DNA from: Bacillota bacterium
GTDB taxonomy: Bacteria > Bacillota > UBA4882 > UBA8346
NCBI GenBank assembly: GCA_023401925.1
Contig: JAEXDA010000034.1
Span: 1 to 64,000 of the forward strand
Length of the DNA stretch: 64,000 bases
Direction of reading: 5' to 3'
Part shown: positions 35,151 through 43,581 of the stretch, in pieces
Layout: every line of letters begins with the position of its first letter
Numbering within the stretch: the stretch's first letter is position 1
Program-made: the position numbers and the translations under genes
The notes under the pieces: generated by a model
Databases searched by the model: none
The model's input: the letters and a program-made list of their open reading frames with translations, nothing else
What the model was told of the DNA's origin: nothing

Positions 35151-36035
35151 ATGGAACTGAGCGATTTTTTACAACCGATGTTACTTGCGATCATTAAATA
35201 TATTATTATCTTCCTGATTTCTTATTTTGTGGCCTTTTTTGCATTTCCTTTTATACGGGGACTCATTTATGAAGCTGGTTTTTTAAAACCGAATTTTCGT
35301 GAAGAGAAGATCCCTGCTATAGCGGGGGTCCTTTTTGTGGCTTTATTACCTTTGATAACTATGGTTAATATGTTATTTTCGGTAAATCCTCATCCCGACT
35401 CAATTTTATTTTTATGTATCGTGCTGGGGATGGGGTTTATGGGCCTGCTTGATGATCAAATGGGTAATCATAACTCCAAGGGATTTAAAGGACATTTTTT
35501 AGCTTTATTTAGCTCCCGGAAATTGACTTCAGGGGGGTTTAAGGCAATATTCGGGGCTTTACTTGCACTTATTTTTAGCATTGGTGCCGTTTTTCCTATT
35601 CAGTCGGCTTGGTGGCCCTGGGAACTTTTTCTCAATTTTATCCTTATGGGCTTAGCAACGAATATGATTAATCTTTTTGATTTAAGACCGGGTCGTGCCG
35701 GCAAAATATACTTGGCCACCTTTATCATTATTATGGCATTCAGTAAAAACTTAGAGAATTATTTCGGACTCTTCTTACCGATTATAGCAATTCTGCTTTA
35801 TTATTTACCATTTGATCTTAGGGCGGAGGTCATGATGGGTGATGTAGGTTCGAATCTACTGGGTGCCACTCTTGGAATGATGATGGTCTGGATGTTAAGT
35901 GATTTTGCGAAGATTGTATCCCTTGTCGTTATGTTAGCCCTACAATTTAGTGCCGAAAAGGTTTCATTTACCAAAATTATCGAACGGAATGGGTTCCTGC
36001 GATATATTGATAATATAGGCAGAGAGCATAAATAG
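35151..36035 (+). CDS. MraY/WecA-like phospho-sugar transferase, divergent
   Basis: A 294-residue polytopic membrane protein with about nine helices. It keeps traces of the polyprenyl-phosphate N-acetylhexosamine-1-phosphate transferase family: KPNFREEKIPAIAGVLF near residue 45, MGLLDDQMGNHNSKGFKGH (the DDxxD-like loop), NMINLFDLRPGRAGK and MMGDVGSNLLGATLG. The loops are shorter than in true MraY. It probably loads a sugar phosphate onto a lipid carrier for the neighbouring glycosyltransferase. It starts five bases after that gene. Confidence 0.85.
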   Translation: MELSDFLQPMLLAIIKYIIIFLISYFVAFFAFPFIRGLIYEAGFLKPNFREEKIPAIAGVLFVALLPLITMVNMLFSVNPHPDSILFLCIVLGMGFMGLLDDQMGNHNSKGFKGHFLALFSSRKLTSGGFKAIFGALLALIFSIGAVFPIQSAWWPWELFLNFILMGLATNMINLFDLRPGRAGKIYLATFIIIMAFSKNLENYFGLFLPIIAILLYYLPFDLRAEVMMGDVGSNLLGATLGMMMVWMLSDFAKIVSLVVMLALQFSAEKVSFTKIIERNGFLRYIDNIGREHK

Positions 36036-36082
36036 TTTAAAAAATGTTTTTTATCGATGTTGATATGGAAAGGTGAAAAGCA

Positions 36083-36526
36083 GTGAAGGACGTTGCGATT
36101 TATACAGATGGAGCTTGCTCCGGAAACCCGGGCCCGGGGGGATGGGGTGCTATTTTAATTGCCGGCGAAGTTGAAAAGCAACTATCCGGTTACGTGGAAA
36201 AGACAACAAACCAGCGTATGGAGTTACAAGCTGCGATCAGTGCATTATCGGCTCTTAAATTTTCCTGCAAGGTAAAACTACATTCAGACAGCGCCTACCT
36301 GATCAACGCATTTCGTCAAAATTGGCTTCAGAATTGGCAGCGTAATGGTTGGATGAATTCGCAAAAAAAACCTGTTGAAAATCAGGATTTATGGATGGAA
36401 TTAATTCATTTAAATCAGTTTCACCAAGTTGAATGGATTAAAGTACCGGGACACAAGGATAATCTCTATAATAATCGTTGCGATCAATTGGCAAGAAAAG
36501 CTGTGGAGTCAAAATCTCCAATATGA
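36083..36526 (+). CDS. rnhA: Ribonuclease HI
   Basis: Cuts the RNA strand of RNA-DNA hybrids. The 147-residue protein has the catalytic acids in order: YTDGACSGNPGPGGWG, the glutamate in NQRMELQAAISAL, LHSDSAYLINAF and the final D in NNRCDQLARKA, as well as the basic WLQNWQRNGW handle region. GTG start with GGAAAGGTG upstream. Last gene of the run that begins with spo0A, or independently expressed. Confidence 0.95.
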   Translation: MKDVAIYTDGACSGNPGPGGWGAILIAGEVEKQLSGYVEKTTNQRMELQAAISALSALKFSCKVKLHSDSAYLINAFRQNWLQNWQRNGWMNSQKKPVENQDLWMELIHLNQFHQVEWIKVPGHKDNLYNNRCDQLARKAVESKSPI

Positions 36527-36677
36527 GGCTTTTTAGATATTTATTTACATTGGGCTTCATAAATTTATATTTTTAAAAAAGCTCATTAAAATATAAAAAT
36601 TTAGGGAGCCAATCTTTCAAAAGTCCGTTATAATAATAAGTAGTTTGTTTTTTTACCATTAAAAGGAGTGAATGCAT

Positions 36678-37502
36678 TTGTTAACAACAGCTCAGTTAAA
36701 TGAATTGCAGGAAAAGGCGCGTCAAATACGTGGCCATATTATCCGGATGTTAGCTGCCGCTAAATCGGGACACCCGGGCGGATCTCTGTCCTCCGCGGAT
36801 TTGTTAACCTATTTATATTTTTATAAAATGAGGATTGACACCAAAAATCCTCAAATGCCTGAGCGTGATCGTTTTGTTTTAAGTAAAGGGCATTGTGCGC
36901 CGGTTCTTTATGCTGCGTTAGCAGAAAAAGGTTTCTTTGATGTCAAAGAATTGACGACTTTACGTAAATTTCACAGTATGTTGCAGGGACATCCAGACAT
37001 GAAGAAAACTCCCGGAGTGGATATTTCAAGCGGTTCTTTAGGCCAAGGATTATCGGTTAGTAATGGAATGGCACTTAGCTCTAAAATGGACCACAAAGAT
37101 TATCGGGTTTATGTTTTAATGGGCGATGGAGAGCTTGAAGAAGGTCAGGTTTGGGAAGCGGCAATGACTTCAGCTCATTACAAACTCGACAATCTTACGG
37201 CTTTCGTGGATAATAACCGTCTCCAAATCGACGGAAGAGTTGAGGATGTTAAATCAATGACCAATCCTGCCGAACGATTTCAATCTTTTGGATGGCATGT
37301 CATAGAAATTGACGGTAATGATATTGCCGCTATTGATAAGGCAGTTATTGAAGCCGAAAATACAAAAGGGAAACCAACTATGATTGTTTTACATACTACC
37401 AAAGGGAAGGGCGTTTCATTTATGGAAAACCAAGCTGGTTGGCATGGTATGGCTCCAAAACCGGAAGAAGCCGAACAAGCTCTTAAAGAACTAGGATTTT
37501 AA
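36678..37502 (+). CDS. Transketolase, N-terminal subunit
   Basis: One half of a split transketolase, about 274 residues. The thiamin diphosphate-binding half is seen: SGHPGGSLSSADLLTYLYF, SKGHCAPVLYAALAEKGFF, HPDMKKTPGVDISSGSLGQG and the metal motif GDGELEEGQVWEAAM...NNRLQIDG. It acts with the next gene product in the non-oxidative pentose phosphate route. Start choice: TTG 36678 has AGGAG nine bases upstream; ATG 36672 is only three bases from it. Confidence 0.93.
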   Translation: MLTTAQLNELQEKARQIRGHIIRMLAAAKSGHPGGSLSSADLLTYLYFYKMRIDTKNPQMPERDRFVLSKGHCAPVLYAALAEKGFFDVKELTTLRKFHSMLQGHPDMKKTPGVDISSGSLGQGLSVSNGMALSSKMDHKDYRVYVLMGDGELEEGQVWEAAMTSAHYKLDNLTAFVDNNRLQIDGRVEDVKSMTNPAERFQSFGWHVIEIDGNDIAAIDKAVIEAENTKGKPTMIVLHTTKGKGVSFMENQAGWHGMAPKPEEAEQALKELGF

Positions 37503-37531
37503 ACGACATTATAAAAATAGGGGGATTTTCC

Positions 37532-38476
37532 GTGAGTGATAGAATAGCTACCCGAGAAGCCTATGGAAATGCATTGATAAAATTAGGAGAATTAAATCCG
37601 AATATAGTTGTTTTGGATGCCGATTTATCAAAATCAACCAAAACCGCAGGTTTTGCCAAAAAATTTCCGGAGCGCTTTTTTCAGATGGGCATTGCCGAAG
37701 CTGATATGATGGCCACGGCCGGTGGATTTTCAACCACCGGAAAGATTCCGTTTGCCAGTACGTTTGCTATTTTTGCGACCGGCCGGGCCTATGATCAGGT
37801 TCGGAATACAATTGGTTATCCCGGTTTGAATGTTAAAATTGCTGCAACTCATGCCGGTCCCACAGTTGGTGATGACGGTGGGTCCCATCAATCCATTGAA
37901 GATATAACATTAATGAGAGTTATTCCCGGAATGACCGTTTTAAACCCGGCCGACTCAGTGGAAACGGAAAAATTAATTTTTGCAGCCGCTGATCATTATG
38001 GGCCTGTTTATATTCGTCTGGGCCGGGAACCGATGCCGGTTATTTTTGATGCAGATTATAAACCGGAAATTGGTAAAGCCATTCGTCTTAAAGATGGTAA
38101 GGCTGCGACAATTATTGCGACCGGTATTATGGTAGAAAAAGCTCTTCAAGCAGCAGAGATTCTCAGCCAAAAGGGCACAGTCGTCCGGGTTATTAATATT
38201 CATACAATTAAACCAATTGATACGGCGGAAATAATTAAAGCGGCTTGGGAAACCGGAGCCATAGTTACTGCTGAAGAACATAGTGTTATTGGAGGCCTTT
38301 CCAGTGCTGTAGCTGAAGTGGTGGTCCAAAACCATCCAGTTCCAATGGAGTTCGTTGGAATGAAAGATCGTTTCGGACAATCCGGGTCCCCTGCAGAGTT
38401 GCTTTCTGAATATGGATTAACAGCTGAAAATATCGTTGAGGCAGTTGAAAAAGTTATTGCCCAAAAAAACCCCTGA
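37532..38476 (+). CDS. Transketolase, C-terminal subunit
   Basis: The other half of split transketolase, 314 residues: pyrimidine-binding domain (VVLDADLSKSTKTAGF, FFQMGIAEADMMATAGGFS, TFAIFATGRAYDQVRN) and the C-terminal transketolase domain (IIATGIMVEKALQAAEILS, EEHSVIGGLSSAVAEV, DRFGQSGSPAELLSEYGL). The conserved glutamate that activates thiamin diphosphate is in GIAEADM. GTG start, with GGGGGATTTT upstream, 29 bp after the first subunit. Confidence 0.94.
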   Translation: MSDRIATREAYGNALIKLGELNPNIVVLDADLSKSTKTAGFAKKFPERFFQMGIAEADMMATAGGFSTTGKIPFASTFAIFATGRAYDQVRNTIGYPGLNVKIAATHAGPTVGDDGGSHQSIEDITLMRVIPGMTVLNPADSVETEKLIFAAADHYGPVYIRLGREPMPVIFDADYKPEIGKAIRLKDGKAATIIATGIMVEKALQAAEILSQKGTVVRVINIHTIKPIDTAEIIKAAWETGAIVTAEEHSVIGGLSSAVAEVVVQNHPVPMEFVGMKDRFGQSGSPAELLSEYGLTAENIVEAVEKVIAQKNP

Positions 38477-38512
38477 TTTTACGGAACTGATGTTTGACCC
38501 AATGAATTCGGG

Positions 38513-38541
38513 TTGAAATATCTTAAAATCGGTGCTACAAT
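38513..38541 (+). promoter_or_regulatory. Promoter of the M-box-controlled gene
   Basis: TTGAAA (38513-38518) and TACAAT (38536-38541) with a 17-bp spacer lie just before the riboswitch. Confidence 0.7.
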
Positions 38542-38551
38542 AAGTTTAAAT

Positions 38552-38716
38552 TAATAGCTCGGTAGGCGAGGTTCCTACAAGGATATGGGATGCTACCGCA
38601 GATGGTTGGAGACAACCTGAGCTGGTCAGCAGGTATTGCCGAACATTCAAGGCATTATCTAGTGCATCTTCACCGCTTTGTAGTGCCAAAGCTTGAACGA
38701 GAGTGATGGATTGATC
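38552..38716 (+). promoter_or_regulatory. M-box (ykoK) magnesium riboswitch
   Basis: The leader has the M-box core: CTCGGTAGGCGAGGTTCCTACA, split here as CTCGGTAGGCGAGG and TTCCTACAAGGATATGGG, then TGCTACCGCAGATGG and a series of paired segments ending in CACCGCTTTG. The known class binds magnesium and turns off downstream transport genes. It lies between a sigma-A promoter and an intrinsic terminator, and precedes a gene with MgtE-related domains, which is its usual setting. Confidence 0.85.
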
Positions 38717-38757
38717 GCTTTCACCACGCTCAGCTTTGGTGAGAGCTTTTGTTTTCT
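38717..38757 (+). terminator. Expression-platform terminator of the M-box
   Basis: GCTTTCACCA (38717-38726) pairs with TGGTGAGAGC (38737-38746) and is followed by a T-rich tail. High magnesium would favour this hairpin. Confidence 0.8.
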
Positions 38758-38788
38758 TTGCTTTTATAAGTTTACAAGGAGGTAAAGC

Positions 38789-40036
38789 ATGACTCCGATT
38801 AAAAGTTTTTATTTAAGCAGAATATTGGAAAGCAAAGTTTTCATAAATGATCGAAAAATCATTGGAAAATTAACTGAGTTGATAGCTACCAATGAAGAAC
38901 CGCCTCGGATAGCCTCTTGTATGGTAAAAAGCCAGGACGGCACAGTCAAAATTCTGGATTGGACATATTTTTCCATTACCAAAATTTACAATAAATACCA
39001 AATTTTTTGTACTTGTGATTCAGAAATCACTCCCCCTCCAAATTCCATACGCTTGAAAAAACATATTTTGGATAAACAAATTGTTGATATTGACGGCAAA
39101 AAAGTGGTAAGGGTTAACGATATCCGTTTGGCCCTTATTTCCACTGGTTTATACGTTGTTGCAGTTGATGTAGGTATCGAGGGGTTGCTAAGGCGTTTAG
39201 GATTAGCAAAACCGACTCGAAAAGTAGTTCAATTATTTGGTAAGAATATTTCCTCCAAATTTATTCTATGGAGTAATATGGAGGCGATTGGAACTCCACT
39301 GGTTAACTTGAAGCTTTCGACTCCATCCTCAAAGTTGAATACCTTACATCCCTCGGAGTTAGCTGATATCATAGAAGATCTTGATGTAAATACCCGGACA
39401 GCGATTTTTAGCGCACTTGATCATGATCGGGCTGCTGATGTTTTGGAAGAAATGGAAACCGAAGCGAAATCCAGTATTTTGGACCAACTGTCGGTGGAAA
39501 AAGCCGCCGATGTTTTGGAAAAGATGCCTGCTGATGAGGTTGCAGATATCCTGGATGATTTGAAAGAGGATAAAGCGGAAGAGTTATTGCAGGAAATGGA
39601 TAAAGAAGCTTCTGCCGAAGTCCGGGAACTCATGGAATATCCTGAAAATCAAGTTGGCAGTTTAATGTCAACCGATTATATCTCTTTTAAAGAGCATATG
39701 ACGGTGCAACAGACCATTCAGGAATTAAGAAGACTGAAACCGGAATCCGATACGATTTATTACCTTTACGTCGTTGACGACCAGAAGAGATTGACGGCTA
39801 TTGTTTCATTAAGAGATTTAATTGTGGCTGAACCGGATATCAAACTTGAACAAATCATGAACCGCAAAATTGCCTACGTTTATGATCAGGATAATATTAA
39901 TTCTTTAGTCGAAATCATATCGAAATATAGTTTATTAGCGGTTCCAGTTGTAGATCAGGAAAATAAAATAGTGGGTGTGGTTATTATTGATGATGTGGTT
40001 TTTGAAATCTTAAAGTCTAAAAAACGTCGACTATAA
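38789..40036 (+). CDS. MgtE_N/CBS domain protein without transporter domain
   Basis: A 415-residue cytoplasmic protein: PRC-barrel-like N-terminal region (about 1-165; SRILESKVFINDRKIIGKL), an MgtE N-terminal magnesium-sensing superhelix (about 175-285; LHPSELADIIEDLD, AADVLEEMETEAKSSILDQL, GSLMSTDYISF) and a pair of CBS motifs to the end. The five membrane helices of true MgtE are absent: the frame ends right after the second CBS. So it keeps the sensor and lacks the channel. It follows an M-box, so magnesium control is likely. A partner transporter is not adjacent; the next gene encodes a CDF exporter behind its own leader. Confidence 0.85.
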   Translation: MTPIKSFYLSRILESKVFINDRKIIGKLTELIATNEEPPRIASCMVKSQDGTVKILDWTYFSITKIYNKYQIFCTCDSEITPPPNSIRLKKHILDKQIVDIDGKKVVRVNDIRLALISTGLYVVAVDVGIEGLLRRLGLAKPTRKVVQLFGKNISSKFILWSNMEAIGTPLVNLKLSTPSSKLNTLHPSELADIIEDLDVNTRTAIFSALDHDRAADVLEEMETEAKSSILDQLSVEKAADVLEKMPADEVADILDDLKEDKAEELLQEMDKEASAEVRELMEYPENQVGSLMSTDYISFKEHMTVQQTIQELRRLKPESDTIYYLYVVDDQKRLTAIVSLRDLIVAEPDIKLEQIMNRKIAYVYDQDNINSLVEIISKYSLLAVPVVDQENKIVGVVIIDDVVFEILKSKKRRL

Positions 40037-40094
40037 AGGGTATTTTGAAGTCAGAGAATTGGCGCGCGTATTGACGTGCTTACGCGATTTAGTC

Positions 40095-40124
40095 TTGACA
40101 TGAATGGATTGTTTATTGTATAGT
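40095..40124 (+). promoter_or_regulatory. Promoter upstream of the NiCo-type leader
   Basis: TTGACA (40095-40100) and TATAGT (40119-40124) with an 18-bp spacer. A second A/T-rich -10-like region (TATAAT) occurs near 40200-40225, so the true start is uncertain. Confidence 0.5.
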
Positions 40125-40284
40125 AATGTAAATACAATTCACATTCATTTGGAATTGAATAAAAATTAATGAGCAAGCACTAGAGGGCTGTTGCAAAAAT
40201 ATTTTATAATCAATGAGATTATAATATGGTGCCTCAATGGATATTCGGACACTCCCATATTGTTTATCTCCTTGGATAAGTTTT

Positions 40285-40345
40285 TTTTGCGGCAGTCCCA
40301 AGTAGCCGGGCCTTAAGGGCAGCGGAATGCGAAACCGTGGGACAT
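40285..40345 (+). promoter_or_regulatory. NiCo-type (czcD) riboswitch candidate
   Basis: The segment GCGGCAGTCCCAAG, GCCGGGCC, GGGCAGCGG, GCGAAACCGTGGGAC shows the alternating short GC helices and CAG-containing junction strands of the NiCo (czcD) motif, which binds cobalt and nickel. It is directly upstream of a cation diffusion facilitator gene, the usual client of the class, and its 3' end runs into a terminator hairpin. The match is from memory of the motif and not from a model search. Confidence 0.7.
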
Positions 40346-40367
40346 ATTTGTCTCAGGGTTTTTTTAT
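40339..40367 (+). terminator. Terminator coupled to the NiCo-type leader
   Basis: GGGACA and TGTCTC (one G-U) pair around TATT, followed by AGGGTTTTTTT. The 5' arm overlaps the last helix of the candidate riboswitch, so metal binding would prevent termination. Confidence 0.7.
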
Positions 40368-40416
40368 ATCATGATTTGATTTTTGAAAGCAGATTATTTT
40401 TAAGGGGAGACCGCAA

Positions 40417-41814
40417 ATGAATGAGAAAAAGAAAGCAGCCCTTGCCTCAGTCATTGCAGCGATTTTTTTAACCGTAATGAAGCTGACGATTGGCATAATT
40501 TCCGGAAGTTTAGGTATTTTATCGGAAGCAGCCCATTCAGCTCTTGATTTGGGTGCTGCCGTGATTACTTTTTTTGCGGTCAAAATATCCGATAAGCCGG
40601 CCGATCGGGAACATAATTATGGACATGGAAAAGTTGAAAGTTTTTCGGCCTTAATTGAAACTCTACTCCTTTTGGCCACTTGTGTTTGGATTATCTATGA
40701 AGCTTTGGAGCGGTTATTTGACAAAAAGGGCAGCGATGTTTCCAATACTTTCTGGGGAATCCTGATTATTGTAATATCGATGGTGATCGATATTACCAGG
40801 GCGAGGGCATTGAAAAAGGCTGCCGATAAATATGGCAGTCAGGCCTTGGCTGCTGATGCCCTTCATTTCAGCAGTGATGTTTTAAGTTCTTTCGTTGTTT
40901 TGGTTGGTCTCCTTTGTGTCACGGCGGGCAAAATTTTTCAATTGCCAGGTCTTAATAATGCGGACCCCATTGCGGCGTTGGGGGTTTCGCTATTGGTCAT
41001 CATCATCAGCTTTCGACTGGGTAAACAAACCATAGAGGTATTGCTTGATACCGCCCCTAAAGGGGTACTCAATCAAGTCTTGCATGAAGTGAATCAGATT
41101 AATGGAGTATTGGATGTCGCAAATGTAAGGGTACGGGCATCGGGGCCAAGGATTTTTATCGACTTAAACATAGGAATTGATAGAAATGAAAGTCATCGGG
41201 TAGTTCATTCCATTGTGGATGAAGTACGAAACAGGCTGGAAGAGAAAATTGTCAATTCCGATGTCATGATCAGTACTTATCCGGTAGATTTGGCCGGAGA
41301 TGATCAAGAGATTTATCATACTGTCAAAAAGGTGGTGGATAAATTTCCGATTTGTACAAATATTCACAATATTCATATCTATGAAGTGGCTGGGCAAAAA
41401 TTTATTGCGATTCATTTGGAAGTCAAAGAGAGCATGACTTTGAAGGAGTCCCATCATTTGTCCCATGAAATTGGCGATTTAATCTGCCAGGAATTGAATG
41501 ATGTCAAAGATGTGAGTGTCTATTTTGAATATGTAAAACGGCAATGTATTTCTGCCCAGGATGTAACCGCTCAAAATCAAGATACAATCGCTAAGATATT
41601 GGAATTGGTCGAGACAGTACCTGAACATCTCCACTGTCATGATATAAAGATTTATAGTCAGGGCGGCAAATTGACTATTTTTCTCCATTGTGAAATGAAG
41701 GAGGAATATTCAATCGAACAGATTGAAACCCTTACCAAAGCGATTCGGGAAAAAATAGAGTCCAATATCCGGGATATTGATAGTATTCATATTCATGTAG
41801 AACCGATTAGTTAA
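40417..41814 (+). CDS. Cation diffusion facilitator with duplicated cytoplasmic domain
   Basis: A metal/proton antiporter of the CDF family, 465 residues. Residues 1-205 carry six helices with the paired metal site: HxxxD in EAAHSALDLGAAVI (helix 2) and HxxxD in ADALHFSSDVLSS (helix 5), plus the HNYGHGKVESFSALIE loop. Usual CDF proteins end after one ferredoxin-like ZT-dimer domain (about 300 residues); here one such domain (about 212-285) is followed by two further related blocks (about 295-370 and 385-465; TVPEHLHCHDIKIYSQGGK). Behind a NiCo-type leader, so cobalt or nickel export is likely. Its TAA overlaps the stop of the convergent ytaF gene. Confidence 0.9.
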   Translation: MNEKKKAALASVIAAIFLTVMKLTIGIISGSLGILSEAAHSALDLGAAVITFFAVKISDKPADREHNYGHGKVESFSALIETLLLLATCVWIIYEALERLFDKKGSDVSNTFWGILIIVISMVIDITRARALKKAADKYGSQALAADALHFSSDVLSSFVVLVGLLCVTAGKIFQLPGLNNADPIAALGVSLLVIIISFRLGKQTIEVLLDTAPKGVLNQVLHEVNQINGVLDVANVRVRASGPRIFIDLNIGIDRNESHRVVHSIVDEVRNRLEEKIVNSDVMISTYPVDLAGDDQEIYHTVKKVVDKFPICTNIHNIHIYEVAGQKFIAIHLEVKESMTLKESHHLSHEIGDLICQELNDVKDVSVYFEYVKRQCISAQDVTAQNQDTIAKILELVETVPEHLHCHDIKIYSQGGKLTIFLHCEMKEEYSIEQIETLTKAIREKIESNIRDIDSIHIHVEPIS

Positions 41815-42443
41815 TATAGACGAATGATCGCCAAAAAAATTAATAATATCCCCGGTAACAGCGAGAGTATTTTTTGGTTGATTTTCTGCAATAGAGTGAC
41901 TTTTTGACCGATAAAAGTGCCTATATACAGAAAGATTAATTGAAAAACTCCAATCGCCAAGGGGATGGTAGAAGAATAAAAGCCGGTTAATGCACTACCG
42001 AATCCAACTCCGATAGCATCGACCGACAAGGCTAATCCTAAAAGTAAAGATTCCGGCGTATCAATGGCTCCGGACTTATCAATATCGAATTCCATTGGAT
42101 TACGAATCACTTGAATCGTTATACCCAATGATTTAATTGCCATTTTCCATAAAGTTGGTTCTGCCGATTTTTCCGCCGCATCTTTCAATAAAGCTTGCAC
42201 GATAATCCAAATTCCCATGAGGCATAATATGGAAATTCCTAAAATTTTGGCGAAAATAGGCGGTAAAATATATGAAAAAGCTCTACCAATTAGAATCGCC
42301 AACCCAGCATAAACAATCGAAAAAAAGCATATTACAAGTTTGGATAGGAGCGGAATTCTGACTTTTTTTAAACCATAGACTAGTCCTACCCCGAGCGCAT
42401 CAAGACTCAAAGAAGTCGCAAGCACAATTAAAGAAAAGATCAT
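41811..42443 (-). CDS. ytaF: Sporulation membrane protein YtaF (MntP-like fold)
   Basis: A polytopic membrane protein of about 210 residues related to manganese exporter MntP. Two LxLDAlGvG-like repeats are seen: SLSLDALGVGLVYGLKK near the N-terminus and LALSVDAIGVGFGSALTG in the second half. A cytoplasmic loop (DIDKSGAIDTPES) resembles a short EF-hand-like site and is typical of YtaF. I chose ATG 42443, which has GAGAGGAT upstream; the frame is open to 42473, but that start would put the box inside the gene. It is convergent with the CDF gene, and their stop codons share TTAA. YtaF loss has no strong known phenotype. Confidence 0.88.
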   Translation of the reverse strand: MIFSLIVLATSLSLDALGVGLVYGLKKVRIPLLSKLVICFFSIVYAGLAILIGRAFSYILPPIFAKILGISILCLMGIWIIVQALLKDAAEKSAEPTLWKMAIKSLGITIQVIRNPMEFDIDKSGAIDTPESLLLGLALSVDAIGVGFGSALTGFYSSTIPLAIGVFQLIFLYIGTFIGQKVTLLQKINQKILSLLPGILLIFLAIIRLY

Positions 42444-42678
42444 GGTAATGATATCCTCTCGCTGAATAGTCATATGTTGTATTATATGATTTAAGCCCGA
42501 CGGATGTTATTCACGCTCACTCTTAAGCCGGGGCAACGCCAGAAAGAAACTTCGGCAATCAGCTCTTTCGCCAAATCAAAATCAGGGGGATTTTACCGCT
42601 TTAATTCCCTAGAAAAGATTCCGTTTCACACGACCGAAAATAAATAATGGGAAGTTTATGAAAGAGGAGGTATTTTGG

Positions 42679-43000
42679 ATGAGCTTTCTATGTAGTGAAT
42701 TTTTTTAGGCGCTGTACTCGTTATTATTGGGACAACTGTAATTATTCGAGGGGTTTTCATATCGATATACCTATTTTCTCAATAATTTTGGCGTTTTTAT
42801 TGATTTATGGCGGTATTCGGATTTTAATCGGCGGTTATGGTTTTGCAATTCCCAAAAATATAGCTTTGTTTAACGATACTACGATTCACATTACAGAACC
42901 AGCGGAGACTTATAATATAGTATTTGGACATCGAGCTGGGTCCAAATTTTTTTGTCGCGTATTAAATCCCTACATAAAAATAGGAATTTTTTATCAATAA
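42679..43000 (+). pseudogene. Frameshifted LiaF-like small membrane protein gene
   Basis: A strong GAGGAGG box precedes ATG 42679, but the frame stops after nine codons at a seven-T run. Shifting there gives FLGAVLVIIGTTVIIRGVF; a second shift at a GGGGTTTT run gives HIDIPIFSIILAFLLIYGG, then IRILIGGYG, FNDTTIHITEPAETYNIVFG. Joined, these read as two membrane helices plus the start of a LiaF-type extracytoplasmic domain. Both breaks are at homopolymers, so sequencing error is possible as well as true decay. The C-terminal tail is short compared with LiaF. Confidence 0.6.
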
Positions 43001-43026
43001 ACCCTCCTTTGGTAGGGTTATTTTTT
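43000..43026 (+). terminator. Intrinsic terminator
   Basis: AACCCT and AGGGTT pair around an 8-nt loop (CCTTTGGT), followed by ATTTTTT. It follows the frameshifted membrane gene. Confidence 0.85.
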
Positions 43027-43287
43027 AAATCCATGAAAAATTTTTCAATGTTATCCTAAGCCCAGGAAAGCCAGTCCCCAAAAAATCCCTTCCATAATAT
43101 TATTGTATTGAATGGTCTTCAACGATTTAAGATTTTTGCCATAGAATTTAAAAGTTCCACCATGCGCACAAAAGGTCAAATGCACATATATTATACTAGC
43201 TAAAAACCGGAGGTTGATTATACAAGCGCGAACCAGCTGGTTTCCAGTAAAGTTTAGCCAAAGACCTGAGTGCCTGGAGGACTAAGC

Positions 43288-43533
43288 GTGAATTTACCAC
43301 TATTATTTGGAATTTTAACTTACCTTTTCATACTCATTTCTCTTACGGCTTGGCTAACAAAATATCACCAATTTCATGGCCATGGTATGGATTTGCCCGA
43401 TCAAACAAAATCAACGGAAGAAAGTTCCTCGACAGCTTCAGAATTAATCAGCCTTCCATTAAAAGAATCGGTAGCAACAACATCCGGTGATAGGTGTCCA
43501 GTTCAAGATGACCAGGGAGGTGCTAAAAAGTAA
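43288..43533 (+). CDS. Small membrane-anchored hypothetical protein
   Basis: An 81-residue protein with one N-terminal transmembrane segment (LPLLFGILTYLFILISLTAW) and a polar, Ser/Thr/Glu-rich tail with a single cysteine near the end. GTG 43288 has GGAGG seven bases upstream; the frame is open from 43270. It lies directly before the SPOCS-repeat gene and may be expressed with it in sporulation, but this is a guess from position. The preceding 43027-43287 gap shows no other gene. Confidence 0.6.
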   Translation: MNLPLLFGILTYLFILISLTAWLTKYHQFHGHGMDLPDQTKSTEESSSTASELISLPLKESVATTSGDRCPVQDDQGGAKK

Positions 43534-43581
43534 TTCGTATTGGTTTCAAGGGGTTAATAAAAAATATAAGGAGGGAAATAT

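Noticed and set aside
43190..43230. Sigma-K promoter (CATATATTA) before the SPOCS cluster
   Set aside because: The -10 fits CATANNNTA, but no AC element lies at the right distance.
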